43,567 nt of DNA, from contig CAYQQR010000038.1 of the NCBI GenBank assembly GCA_964420035.1, positions 1-43,567 on the forward strand, given 5' to 3'. Positions 16,165 through 24,415 of the stretch are shown here, piece after piece (positions within the stretch are counted from its first letter, which is position 1; the number at the start of each line of letters is the position of its first letter). Origin of the DNA: CAYQQR01 sp964420035. Its GTDB lineage: Bacteria > Bacteroidota > Bacteroidia > Bacteroidales > SM23-62. The notes under the pieces were generated by a model, which saw only the letters and a program-made list of their open reading frames with translations, searched no databases and had not been told where the DNA came from. The position numbers and the translations under genes are program-made.

Positions 16165-16515
16165 TTCTTCGGGGGGTAGATCTTCAGCTCCGGGTGACGG
16201 GGCCTGATCGCCGGGCGTAGCTTCTGTCAGTTTTTCAATCCGCCATGCTTCCAGGTTGGTAAAATAATTGACCCGGTCTTCCTTTTCCCATCTTCTGCCC
16301 CTTATATTGAATGAGATCTTGAGATCGTTCCCTTTTTCCACCATGTCGAGCAGAGCGCAGCGATCCTGGGTCAACTGGAACTTGACCTGGTTGCGTATAT
16401 CCACTCCTCCGTTGGTTTCAACAGTTTCAATCACAAATTCCCTTTTTTTAAAGCTATCCGAAATTTGCCGGGTATCAAACTTTTCGATAAGCCGGCCTGA
16501 CAATTCAAAACTCAT
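16144..16515 (-). CDS. DUF3127 protein, OB-fold-like with SSB-type C-terminal tip
   Basis: A 123-residue Bacteroidota-specific family protein. The conserved core (about 3-95) includes FKKREFVIET, VKFQLTQDRCALLD and FNIRGRRW, with YFTNLEAWRIE near its end, consistent with a small beta-barrel nucleic-acid-binding fold. A short acidic/proline linker follows and ends EEEDDLPF. That tail closely resembles the DDDIPF tip by which bacterial single-stranded DNA-binding protein recruits repair enzymes. The family has no assigned function that I know. It lies 51 bases after the FKBP gene on the same strand. The 3' end overlaps one arm of the hairpin at 16129-16164. Confidence 0.88.
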   Translation of the reverse strand: MSFELSGRLIEKFDTRQISDSFKKREFVIETVETNGGVDIRNQVKFQLTQDRCALLDMVEKGNDLKISFNIRGRRWEKEDRVNYFTNLEAWRIEKLTEATPGDQAPSPGAEDLPPEEEDDLPF

Positions 16516-16566
16516 GAGAAAAGAATATTGATGTTTTTTAAAGAATGATTCTCTTCTTACCCGGAC

Positions 16567-17286
16567 TTAATTTTGATCGTTGTCCTGCTCTTCTTCGTTG
16601 GTAATATCAAGCAGCTCGACTTCAAATACAAGGGCCATATTGGGCTCGATCACAGAACCCGGCCGCACCCGTGTGCCGTAAGCAAGACCGGTTGGAATAA
16701 ACAGTTTCCATTTGGATCCCACGGGCATCATGGTCAGGGCCTCGGTCCAGCCGGAAATGACCTGGTTCAGTTTGAATTCCACAGGTTCTCCCCGTTCAAC
16801 GGAACTGTCGAATACCGTACCATCGAGCAGGGTACCGTGATAATGCACCCTTACCTGGTCGTCTTCTTCAGGTATGGGTCCGTCCCCTTCTTCCAGGACC
16901 TTGTACTGCAGTCCGCTCTCGGTAGTTTCCACACCTTTTTTCTTCTTGTTTTTCGCGAGAAATTCTTCACCTTCTTCGAGGTTTTTCTGATTTTGTACAA
17001 GGGTCAACTCAGCAAAGACCCGCTGGATTAATTCATTAGCCTGCATGGCATCCAGCTTTGTGGTGTCACCTTCACTGAAAGCATCCGAAAATCCTCTTGC
17101 AAGCAGTTGCACATCAATATCTTCGATGGGGGTGGATGCAAGATTGTTACCGAATGTCACACCAAGGGCATAACTCAAGGAATCCAACTGCGTATCCAGC
17201 TCGGCTTCCGGTAATCCCTGCTGACTGCTGGTACAGGAAACATAAAGGATGCTGGCGGTTACCGCCAGCATAATTTTAACTCTCAT
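16567..17286 (-). CDS. FKBP-type peptidyl-prolyl cis-trans isomerase, lipoprotein
   Basis: A 239-residue protein (start at 17286, MRVKIML; an ATG two codons earlier is possible). The signal peptide ends at a cysteine (LYVSC), so it is likely a lipoprotein, though Y at -3 is unusual. An N-terminal FKBP dimerisation domain (SLSYALGVTFGNNLAS) is followed by a helical segment and the C-terminal FKBP catalytic domain. That domain carries VRVHYHGTLLDGTVFDSSVE, the GWTEALTMMPVGSKWKLFIP segment and AYGTRVRPG, with the usual active-site residues Y, F, D, W and the AYG turn. It should assist folding of exported proteins. It follows mnmD by 78 bases. Confidence 0.92.
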   Translation of the reverse strand: MRVKIMLAVTASILYVSCTSSQQGLPEAELDTQLDSLSYALGVTFGNNLASTPIEDIDVQLLARGFSDAFSEGDTTKLDAMQANELIQRVFAELTLVQNQKNLEEGEEFLAKNKKKKGVETTESGLQYKVLEEGDGPIPEEDDQVRVHYHGTLLDGTVFDSSVERGEPVEFKLNQVISGWTEALTMMPVGSKWKLFIPTGLAYGTRVRPGSVIEPNMALVFEVELLDITNEEEQDNDQN

Positions 17287-17364
17287 GATCATTTTACTTT
17301 ACTTTTTATGGTTTATACTTAATACTCCGGACCTTAAAATATCGTATGGTCAATCCCTGTTTTT

Positions 17365-18018
17365 TTAAAATTTTTTCCCCCTGGTCATATGCCTCTTGCC
17401 CTTTGGGCCCTCCAGGAGTTCAACATACATGCCCGCAGCTTCCAGGTTCCCGCGCAGGGCGGCCATGGCAGAATAAGTTACAAAGATACCTTTTTGACGG
17501 ATGCTCTTCACGATTCTTTTTATGGTTTCTTCATTCCAGAGACGGGGTTGGACCTTTGGAGAAAAGGCATCATAATATACCAGGTTATAACGGTCTTCCT
17601 GTAAGGGAAACTCCAGCAGATCAGCACGGATCTTGCAGAGTGTAAATGAATCGGTGAGCTGATGCTCTTCTCCCCAGGGTATTTCATGTAAATGATTCCA
17701 TATCTTTCCGGCATTTTTACCCAGGATATCCGGGTAGTTCAATGCTTTGTACAGCTCAGGCTCCGGTGGTTCAATGTCTAAACCTGTATAATGTATTTCC
17801 TGCCGTGCGTACAATGCCGTTAACAATGCATTCAAGCCGGTACCGAATCCCATTTCCAGTATATCCAGCCGGGAGCTGTGGTGTGCATGCAGGCCGTTTT
17901 GAATGAAAACATGCATCGATTCCCCGATGGCCCCGTGAACAGAGTGATAATGTTCTTTGATTTCCGGGTGATACAAGGTGTGGGATCCGTCAGCAGTTGG
18001 CTGAAGTCCGAGCGGCAT
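17365..18018 (-). CDS. mnmD: tRNA 5-methylaminomethyl-2-thiouridine methyltransferase, MnmD type
   Basis: A 217-residue SAM methyltransferase equivalent to the MnmC2 half of bifunctional MnmC. It makes the last methylation of mnm5s2U at the tRNA wobble position. The family opening PTADGSHTLYHPEIKEHYHS begins just after the chosen start (ATG at 18018). The longer frame from 18111 overlaps dinB and lacks family similarity. The SAM motif EMGFGTGLNALLT and the YDAFSPKVQPRLWNEE motif are both present. The oxidase half of MnmC is missing, as is normal in Bacteroidota. Divergent from dinB, with 41 bases between the two start codons. Confidence 0.9.
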   Translation of the reverse strand: MPLGLQPTADGSHTLYHPEIKEHYHSVHGAIGESMHVFIQNGLHAHHSSRLDILEMGFGTGLNALLTALYARQEIHYTGLDIEPPEPELYKALNYPDILGKNAGKIWNHLHEIPWGEEHQLTDSFTLCKIRADLLEFPLQEDRYNLVYYDAFSPKVQPRLWNEETIKRIVKSIRQKGIFVTYSAMAALRGNLEAAGMYVELLEGPKGKRHMTRGKKF

Positions 18019-18024
18019 TATTTG

Positions 18025-18032
18025 TACTTTTG
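18025..18032 (+). promoter_or_regulatory. Candidate -7 box for dinB
   Basis: TACTTTTG matches TAnnTTTG and lies 27 bases before the GTG start of dinB, inside the 41-base divergent gap. The best -33-like TTG (17997-17999) is 25 bases away, too far to be convincing. Confidence 0.4.
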
Positions 18033-18059
18033 TTGCCTGGATAATGTGCAGCTTTACGA

Positions 18060-19136
18060 GTGGCGAAGATAAGAAAAATAATACACATCGACATGGATGC
18101 TTTCTATGCATCCATTGAACAGAGGGACCATCCGCAATACCGGGAGAAACCCCTGGCCGTAGGGGGAACCGGACCCAGGGGCGTGGTCGCTGCTGCCAGT
18201 TATGAGGCCAGAAAATATGGCATACGATCCGCTATGGCCGGCAGTATAGCAAGGCGGAAATGCCCCGGCCTAATTATGATCCCTCCACGCTTTGAAGTAT
18301 ATAAAAAAGTATCCAGCGAAATTATGGAGATCTTCAGGGAGTACACCGACCTGGTAGAGCCGCTCTCCCTGGACGAAGCATTTCTGGATGTAACGAATAA
18401 CAAAAAGGGGATGTCTTATGCTACGGAAATTGCCGTGGAAATCAAGGAGAAGATCAGGATGAAAACCGGTTTAACCGCATCCGCGGGTGTTTCCTATAAT
18501 AAATTTCTTGCTAAGATCGCCTCCGATATGGATAAACCCGATGGTTTATATGTTATACGTCCGGAAAAAGCGGAAGAATTTCTTGAAAAACTCGATATAG
18601 GGAAGTTCTATGGTATTGGCAAAGTAACGGCCCGTAAAATGAAAAATCCGGGCATCGAAAAAGGAAAAGATCTGAAAAATTGTGATCTGGCAGACCTGAT
18701 CAGACTTTTCGGGAAGAACGGACATTTCTATTATCAGATCGTCCGGGGCATTGACGATAGACCAGTCCGCCCGGAGCGAATTCGCAAATCCATTTCCACA
18801 GAGCGTACTTTTTCAACCGATCTGCATTCCTACATAGAAATCAGTAAGCAGGTCGATCTGATATGTAAGGAATTGAATGAACGGATCGGAAAACATCAGA
18901 TATCCGGAAGAACCCTGACCATGAAAATAAGATACGGCGATTTTACCACCATCACCCGCGGTAAAACCTTCCCGGTACCGGTTAAGAATTTGGACAACTT
19001 AGCTCATTTCTGCCGGGAAATCATTGATACCGTTGATTACAGTGAAAAAGGGTTGCGTTTAATCGGTCTGGGAATAAGCAATCTGGAAGATATGGTTCCC
19101 CCCGGGAATAAAGACCAACTGGAACTGGATCTGTAA
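18060..19136 (+). CDS. dinB: DNA polymerase IV
   Basis: A 358-residue Y-family translesion polymerase. The start is GTG at 18060 (product MAKIRKIIHIDMDAFYAS). The palm metal ligands are D11 in HIDMDAFY and D105-E106 in SLDEAFLDV. Y16 occupies the steric-gate position that excludes ribonucleotides. The helix-hairpin-helix thumb (FYGIGKVTARKM) and the little-finger domain follow, and the C-terminus reads DQLELDL, similar to the clamp-binding QLxLxL motif of Pol IV. All expected domains are complete. No LexA-type box is recognisable upstream, so SOS control cannot be claimed. Confidence 0.96.
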   Translation: MAKIRKIIHIDMDAFYASIEQRDHPQYREKPLAVGGTGPRGVVAAASYEARKYGIRSAMAGSIARRKCPGLIMIPPRFEVYKKVSSEIMEIFREYTDLVEPLSLDEAFLDVTNNKKGMSYATEIAVEIKEKIRMKTGLTASAGVSYNKFLAKIASDMDKPDGLYVIRPEKAEEFLEKLDIGKFYGIGKVTARKMKNPGIEKGKDLKNCDLADLIRLFGKNGHFYYQIVRGIDDRPVRPERIRKSISTERTFSTDLHSYIEISKQVDLICKELNERIGKHQISGRTLTMKIRYGDFTTITRGKTFPVPVKNLDNLAHFCREIIDTVDYSEKGLRLIGLGISNLEDMVPPGNKDQLELDL

Positions 19137-19211
19137 TTTTTTTTACACGATATTTTATAGATAAAAATTAACTATAAAGTAAAGTATATAAAAATAAACA
19201 CAATTTTCCGT

Positions 19212-19240
19212 TTTGCATCTTAAATTTTACACTATATTTG
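19212..19240 (+). promoter_or_regulatory. Bacteroidota-type promoter for the recombinase-like gene
   Basis: TTTG at 19212-19215, a 17-base spacer, then TATATTTG at 19233-19240. This is the best match in the window to the TTTG/TAnnTTTG consensus of the Bacteroidota primary sigma factor. It lies in an AT-rich gap, 74 bases before the ATG at 19315. Confidence 0.65.
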
Positions 19241-19314
19241 GAATATACAAATTAAGGTGCTTAAGAATTAAATTAGTTTGCACTAAAAAATAGTATGTAA
19301 AAACGTATGAAATT

Positions 19315-20454
19315 ATGCCCAAAGTAAACTTTTATCTTGAAAAAAGAAGGGATCATCTGGGCCGGAGGATCACGGGAATGCGCCCGGTGATGTTATATTT
19401 CAGTTTTCAGGGGAAGCGACTACAGGTTTATACCGGGGAAAAGGTTGAGATGGATTCATGGGACGGAGACAACTGTCGAATGGAAAGAGCCGTGCCTGGA
19501 AGTGAGCGGCTCAATGCTTACCTGGATTCACTGGAGCAGGAGGTGTTGCGCCTTTACGATCAGGCAATGGCTATGGGCATTCCTATGAGTCCGCGCTGGT
19601 TCAGGGAAAGGTTAAAAATTAGGCACGCGAATAAAAGGGTACAGTTCTTTGATGTTTTTCTGGAATTTATCCGGCTCCATACGGGACAATGGTCCCTGAG
19701 CACCTTCAAGAAAGTCAAAGCCTTATACAATCATCTCAGGGAATTTGAACAGGAGCATTACCCGATCAGTTTTGAAAGGATTCAGACTGGTTTTGTCCAT
19801 GACTTTCTGAGCCGGTTCAGAAAAAGAGGATATTCCAATACCACCATGCTGGTATATTTTAATATGTTGAAGTGGTTCATGAATTGGGCCTACAGGAAGG
19901 GATATCACAGGAATATGGAACCTAAGGCCATCAAATTTCCCTATTCAAAGGAGGGGCAACTGTCAAAGCGCGAAGCTGTGTTGACAAAGTCCGAGCTTGC
20001 AGCCCTGGAAAAGTGCAAAAGCTTAGAGGGCCGGTGGGAGCAAACCCGGGAAATATTTCTTTTTATGTGTTATACAGGTTTGAAATACAAACAAACAGGT
20101 CAATTATTCATTCAACCGGAATTGAATGAGCCGGTTTTGTGGATGGATAAAGCGGGCCGGTGGCACAGTATACCGCTCGGCGAAAAAGCATCCTTCCTGG
20201 TCCGGGATATCAACAGGTATCTTCAGGAGGGCCGGCTGGAAAGCCTGGTTCGTTTCAATCAGCGGATCAAGGAAATCGCGAGGCAGGCCGGGATCCGCTC
20301 CCTGGTTAAAAAAGTTCATTATTCCGGCGATAATTCTTCTTACCGGTATGTGGAAAAACATGAGCTTATCAGTTCGGATACGGCACGCCAGACCTTCATC
20401 CGGTATGCCATGGATATGGGATTCAAGCCGGAGGTTCTGTTTCAACGGCGCTAA
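19315..20454 (+). CDS. Tyrosine-recombinase-like protein, catalytically degenerate and C-terminally short
   Basis: A 379-residue protein built like Bacteroidota integrases. It has an N-terminal arm-binding region (about 1-105), a SAM-like core-binding domain (about 108-210, FFDVFLEFIRLHTGQW through FMNWAYRKGY) and a catalytic-domain fold from about 225. The active site is broken. The first catalytic arginine, normally in TGLR, is K (CYTGLKYKQ). The HxxR box reads DTAR instead of HTAR. The protein ends GFKPEVLFQRR, before the usual GH and tyrosine boxes. It has a good promoter. Downstream DNA is repeat-like (20455-20680) and encodes no continuation in other frames that I can see. It may be a DNA-binding regulator derived from an integrase, or a decaying integrase. 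Confidence 0.8.
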   Translation: MPKVNFYLEKRRDHLGRRITGMRPVMLYFSFQGKRLQVYTGEKVEMDSWDGDNCRMERAVPGSERLNAYLDSLEQEVLRLYDQAMAMGIPMSPRWFRERLKIRHANKRVQFFDVFLEFIRLHTGQWSLSTFKKVKALYNHLREFEQEHYPISFERIQTGFVHDFLSRFRKRGYSNTTMLVYFNMLKWFMNWAYRKGYHRNMEPKAIKFPYSKEGQLSKREAVLTKSELAALEKCKSLEGRWEQTREIFLFMCYTGLKYKQTGQLFIQPELNEPVLWMDKAGRWHSIPLGEKASFLVRDINRYLQEGRLESLVRFNQRIKEIARQAGIRSLVKKVHYSGDNSSYRYVEKHELISSDTARQTFIRYAMDMGFKPEVLFQRR

Positions 20455-20523
20455 CGGTGCCAAACCCCTCTTTCGCCAAGGCTACGGAGGGTAAAAGGTG
20501 CTGAACCGAGGAACCGAGGAACC

Positions 20524-20679
20524 AAGCCTGCCTGCCGGACAGGCAGGGAACCAAGGAATCAAGCCTGCCGGCAATGCAGGGATTATAGATTATCACACCC
20601 ATGCCCCGTACCCGTGCTCAATCAGCAATCCGTAATCAGCAATAAGCAATCAGTAATTATCATTCTGAATTCTGAATCC
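20524..20679 (+). repeat. Dispersed ~140-bp repeat, copy A
   Basis: Begins with a G/C-rich palindromic part (CCTGCCTG...CAGGCAGG) and continues with the conserved TTATCACACCCATGC segment, a CAATCAG/TAATCCG run and an ATTCTGAATTCTGAATCC end. Shared with 30201-30335 (same direction) and 43424-43567 (opposite). This copy is the most diverged and has an extra CAATCAG-type unit. It sits between the recombinase-like gene and the convergent DUF362 gene. Confidence 0.8.
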
Positions 20680-20696
20680 AATTCCTGCCGCTGCCA

Positions 20697-21590
20697 CTAT
20701 ATCAAAACCCCTTCCCTGGATCCGAGCTTTATAAGCTCGATCTTCTCCGGGTCGGCGGTACCGAGATGGTGCCGTGTATCGGCAAGGAATACATGTTTGG
20801 GGGGAGGGTTCAGCGGACTGTCCTTGCCGAAGTATTCTTTTCTTTTAGCAAGAAGGATCCGTACACCGGTTGCATCCGCGGCCACGGGATCGGTACCCAG
20901 GATTAGGCCCTTGTAGGGCCAGGTGTACTTGGGCTGAAAATGATGGGGTCCCTGACCATGGAACAGGGGGGTGAGCATAACCAGGATGTTGAGGCGGGTC
21001 TTTCCCTTGATCTCCGGCATATCCCAGATTCCTGCCAGGTCGGCGCAGGTATCCCCGTGCCAGGACGGGGGCCTGTCGACGAACATGATATAGTTCTTGA
21101 TAAGGCTGCCTACACCCGACCAGTAGTGGGTGCGAATGGGCCGGACATTGATCAGGGCCGTGGAATTCTGAAATACGGGATCTCTTCTTACACCCCTGTC
21201 CGAGATACTTATCCTTTCCTCCGGAACACCGGCCTGCAGGAGCCCGTCTTTTATGTTTTGTTCCAGGCTTTCGGGGGTACGCAGGTAGCGCCATACATTT
21301 GATTTGATTCCGACTGTATCTTCAGGACGGATAAGTTGCTTCCATGCTGCTGAGGGCTCCTCCACATCCAAAAGAGTCGTAAGGGCCCTGTGCAGCATGT
21401 TTTCCAGGACCTCGGGTTTGGGCTTGTTCAGATCATCCAATACCGATTCGTCGCGGACCAGCACAACGCGGGTCTTCTTAGCCTTATTGGCGAGCGCTTG
21501 CCAGGGGGTTCCGAAATAGAGTGCCGCGGTTGTGGCAGCGGCAGAAGAGTTTTTCAGGAATCTTCGTCTGGAGATGGATTTCTTTTTCAT
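20697..21590 (-). CDS. DUF362 protein with Tat signal
   Basis: A 297-residue exported protein. It opens with a twin-arginine signal (SISRRRFLKN) and a hydrophobic stretch ending near residue 33. The body carries DUF362 landmarks: VGIKSNVW, the SDRGVRRDP segment, HYWSGVGSLIKNYIMF and GTDPVAADATGVRIL. DUF362 proteins are related to iron-sulfur-linked exported proteins, but this copy has no ferredoxin-type cysteine cluster; only one cysteine (GDTCAD) is seen in the mature part. Function is unknown. It follows the DUF6599 gene by 10 bases, so they form a unit. Confidence 0.85.
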   Translation of the reverse strand: MKKKSISRRRFLKNSSAAATTAALYFGTPWQALANKAKKTRVVLVRDESVLDDLNKPKPEVLENMLHRALTTLLDVEEPSAAWKQLIRPEDTVGIKSNVWRYLRTPESLEQNIKDGLLQAGVPEERISISDRGVRRDPVFQNSTALINVRPIRTHYWSGVGSLIKNYIMFVDRPPSWHGDTCADLAGIWDMPEIKGKTRLNILVMLTPLFHGQGPHHFQPKYTWPYKGLILGTDPVAADATGVRILLAKRKEYFGKDSPLNPPPKHVFLADTRHHLGTADPEKIELIKLGSREGVLI

Positions 21591-21600
21591 GGGGTATGGT

Positions 21601-22479
21601 TTAATTCAATAAGGATTCCATGAATCTTCGGGTCATCATGGCCGTCTTACCGTTAAATACGATATACAGGGTTTGATCTTTCAGTTGGTATTCCGACCAT
21701 TTTTCATCGGCCAACTGAACGGGTATACCGGGTTCTGCTCCTGAAAAGATATGGTCCCTGAGATCTTTTACTGCTGATTTGGCAGACTTAAGATCGGGAT
21801 AATCGATAACGGTCAGGACCAGATCTTCCTGGCCTGTCCGATAAAGCGCGCTGACGGCATGAACCCGGTGATCAATATGCAATATGTTCTCGGTTGAAAT
21901 AAAATAATGGCTGTTCTGCCATGCATGATGATGAAAATAACGAATGCTGTTTTTTATCAAACCTTCATCGGGAAGAAGAGTGACTACCTCAGGAAGGGTT
22001 ATGTTCCCGGAGGAAATGCCTTGATCGATATAATTGGCGATGTATTCCATGGTTTTCCTGCTCTCATCGGTCTCAGGGTAGCAAAGCATGGAAATAAAAT
22101 AGCGGCCGTCCCGGAAAATGATGGAACCTTCGTTCACCTCGGAACCCTGTCCGTATTTCTTCCCGGGATGGTCCATGGAGTAAGAAAACACACCGAAAGC
22201 GTTCCAGGGGTGTCCCATATCGAATACATCCACGACGATTTCCGGTTGTTCCCCGGAGGAATATACGCGTGAATATCCTTTTTGGAATCCGTAGCTAAGG
22301 TAAAGTTCGGCACCCCCGTCGATATATTCAAAAAGGTTTTCCGGTGTGTGAACCATATCCTTTTCGCTGATCTTCCATCCGGGAGGGGCCCCGGGTAATA
22401 TTCCGGGAATTTGTGCGGTTACTGTCATTTTGAGAATGGGCATTACAGTGAACAGGGCACTTAAGATGAGTGTATACAT
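21601..22479 (-). CDS. DUF6599-like exported protein
   Basis: A 292-residue protein with an N-terminal signal sequence (MYTLILSALFTVMPILKMTV). The ATG at 22479 is chosen over a TTG at 22503 because it gives a normal signal peptide. The segment NLFEYIDGGAELYLSYGF followed by VVDVFDMGHPWNAFGVFSY is what I associate with DUF6599, a family of unknown function in Bacteroidota and Acidobacteria. Its partner directly downstream is the DUF362 gene. A role in exported metal or redox protein chemistry is possible but unsupported by motifs. Confidence 0.75.
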   Translation of the reverse strand: MYTLILSALFTVMPILKMTVTAQIPGILPGAPPGWKISEKDMVHTPENLFEYIDGGAELYLSYGFQKGYSRVYSSGEQPEIVVDVFDMGHPWNAFGVFSYSMDHPGKKYGQGSEVNEGSIIFRDGRYFISMLCYPETDESRKTMEYIANYIDQGISSGNITLPEVVTLLPDEGLIKNSIRYFHHHAWQNSHYFISTENILHIDHRVHAVSALYRTGQEDLVLTVIDYPDLKSAKSAVKDLRDHIFSGAEPGIPVQLADEKWSEYQLKDQTLYIVFNGKTAMMTRRFMESLLN

Positions 22480-22576
22480 CCCGGTTAAATTAATAAAAAA
22501 CAAGCGGTTCAGAACTAAAAACGCGTTTATTCAAAATATATTTTCAAAGGATCTATTACGGGATATTACAAAATGG

Positions 22577-23446
22577 TCATACCGATATGCTCGCTTCCGG
22601 AAGCCTTTTCCGGATATCCCGGAGTTGTTCCATGCTTTCTAGTCCGAGGGTAAAGGCGTGTATGAAATGATGCTGTAGCTGGAACTGCAGGCATTGGTCT
22701 TTCATATGGGTCAGACGTCCTTCCCCGTACACTTTCATCCCCACGATACCTTTCCCATTCCGGTTCATGCGCTCCAGTTCATGTTGCACTGCAGGGATGG
22801 AAGAATCCATCATCACTTCCCCGGGATTCCATCGAACCAGGTCCACGTCGATCAGAGGTTCGTCGGCGACTTCCTTCAGGGCACCAAAAGAGTGGCAGGA
22901 TATGCCTATGGCCCGTATGAAGCCTTTTTCCCTGGCTTCAGCGAGTGCCTCCAGGGCTCCGCGGTAACTGGTCCTCCATCCCGGATCCGTCACAGCATGC
23001 AGCAGGACAATATCCAGATATCCTGTGCCAATTTCCTTCAGAAAACGGTTCAGATCTTCGTGCATTCCGTCCGCCGACCTGGAAGTGCTCTTGGTAAGGA
23101 TCACCACCTTGTCCCTGGGAACCGTTTTCAGGGCTTCCCGCATGTGGGGATGTGAGCCGTAGCTGTCTGCAGAATCCCAGAAATTGATCCCATCATTGTA
23201 CGCGGTGATAAAAAGTTCTGACAATCCTTTTATACCCAGTTGCCGGGTCTGGTTTGAACTGTGCCCGCCACCGCGGGACCCGGTACCAATGGCCAACCGG
23301 GAGGTTTCTATGCCGGTGTCGCCCAGCATCACCCTGTCATGCGGGTATTTCCTTTGAATATCGGCTTTTAATTTGACGGGTACGTTTACAAGGGAAGCAG
23401 CGCCAAATCCGACAGCCATGTGGCGTATGAAAGATCTTCTTTTCAT
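22577..23446 (-). CDS. Aldo/keto reductase with Tat-type leader
   Basis: A 289-residue aldo/keto reductase. KRRSFIRHM followed by a hydrophobic stretch (11-22) is a plausible Tat leader. The catalytic tetrad is complete: D91 and Y96 (FWDSADSYG), K119 (ILTKS) and H150 (IVLLHAV). Substrate unknown. The stop lies 97 bases before the DUF6599 start on the same strand, so co-transcription with the DUF6599-DUF362 pair is possible. The end (IRKRLPEASISV) is somewhat short for the family, but the barrel looks complete. Confidence 0.88.
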   Translation of the reverse strand: MKRRSFIRHMAVGFGAASLVNVPVKLKADIQRKYPHDRVMLGDTGIETSRLAIGTGSRGGGHSSNQTRQLGIKGLSELFITAYNDGINFWDSADSYGSHPHMREALKTVPRDKVVILTKSTSRSADGMHEDLNRFLKEIGTGYLDIVLLHAVTDPGWRTSYRGALEALAEAREKGFIRAIGISCHSFGALKEVADEPLIDVDLVRWNPGEVMMDSSIPAVQHELERMNRNGKGIVGMKVYGEGRLTHMKDQCLQFQLQHHFIHAFTLGLESMEQLRDIRKRLPEASISV

Positions 23447-23523
23447 GTCCAGAATATAGTAAATATGATTAAATAGCAGTCAATGCAGCAAAAGTTTAAC
23501 AAATAATTAGGAATCTACATAAA

Positions 23524-24387
23524 CTAATCAAATACAATGGTTTTCTTTCCATGGACCAGGATCCGGTGTTCAGCATGATATTTTAATGCACGGGCCAGAA
23601 CCAGTCTTTCCAGGTCACGTCCTTTGCGTGACAGGTCTTTTATTGAATCCTTATGTGAAATATGTATGATTTCCTGTTCGATGATGGGGCCTTCATCGAG
23701 TATTTCCGTGACATAATGGCTGGTTGCACCGATGATCTTAACACCCCGATCGTAAGCCTGGCGGTAAGGATTACCCCCTTTGAATGCAGGCAGGAAAGAA
23801 TGATGGATGTTAATGATCCGGTTGGGATATGCCTCAGGTAATACGGATGTTAGGATCTGCATGTAACGGGCCAGGACAATGCATTCAACCTGTTGTTCTT
23901 TCAGCAGTTTCAATTCTTCTTTTTCCTGCTCCTGTTTGTTTTCCTTGCTGATCGGGAAATGATAAAAGGGGATATTATATTGTACAGCAATGGATTCAAG
24001 ATCGGGATGATTGGAGATGATCAAGGGAATTTCTATGGCATATTCTCCCAAATTTTGACGCCATAAGATTTCCTGGAGGCAGTGGTCGTACCTGGAAACA
24101 AATATGGCAACCCGCATGCTTCTATTTGCAAACTGGATTTTCCAGTGTGCCCCGAATTCTCTTCCCAAGGGTTCAAAAGCACCGGGAAGATCTTCAGCCG
24201 ATAGGTCAAAGCGAGTCATATCCCATACTACACGGATAAAAAAGATCTTTTCCTGGGGATCGACATGTTCATCCAGGTCGAGGATATTGCCACCATGATC
24301 AGCAAGAAAACCGGAGATACTGGAAACCAATCCCTCACGGTCGGGACAGGATAGCAGTAAAATAGCGGTTGGTCGTTCTTCTGGCAT
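23524..24387 (-). CDS. purU: Formyltetrahydrofolate deformylase
   Basis: A 287-residue enzyme that hydrolyses 10-formyltetrahydrofolate to formate and tetrahydrofolate, balancing the one-carbon pool. The N-terminal ACT domain (about 8-85, LLLSCPDREGLVSSISGFLA) is followed by the formyltransferase-type hydrolase domain. Active-site segments are IINIHHSFLPAFKGGNPY and a following GATSHYVTEILDEGPII. The start is the ATG at 24387 (MPEERPTAILL); the long frame from 24576 runs into rlmN and is not real. It begins 28 bases after rlmN ends, so it is probably the last gene of the GH9-rlmN-purU run. Confidence 0.95.
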   Translation of the reverse strand: MPEERPTAILLLSCPDREGLVSSISGFLADHGGNILDLDEHVDPQEKIFFIRVVWDMTRFDLSAEDLPGAFEPLGREFGAHWKIQFANRSMRVAIFVSRYDHCLQEILWRQNLGEYAIEIPLIISNHPDLESIAVQYNIPFYHFPISKENKQEQEKEELKLLKEQQVECIVLARYMQILTSVLPEAYPNRIINIHHSFLPAFKGGNPYRQAYDRGVKIIGATSHYVTEILDEGPIIEQEIIHISHKDSIKDLSRKGRDLERLVLARALKYHAEHRILVHGKKTIVFD

Positions 24388-24415
24388 AAGATTCAGATAT
24401 CTGGCTGTTCCTAAA

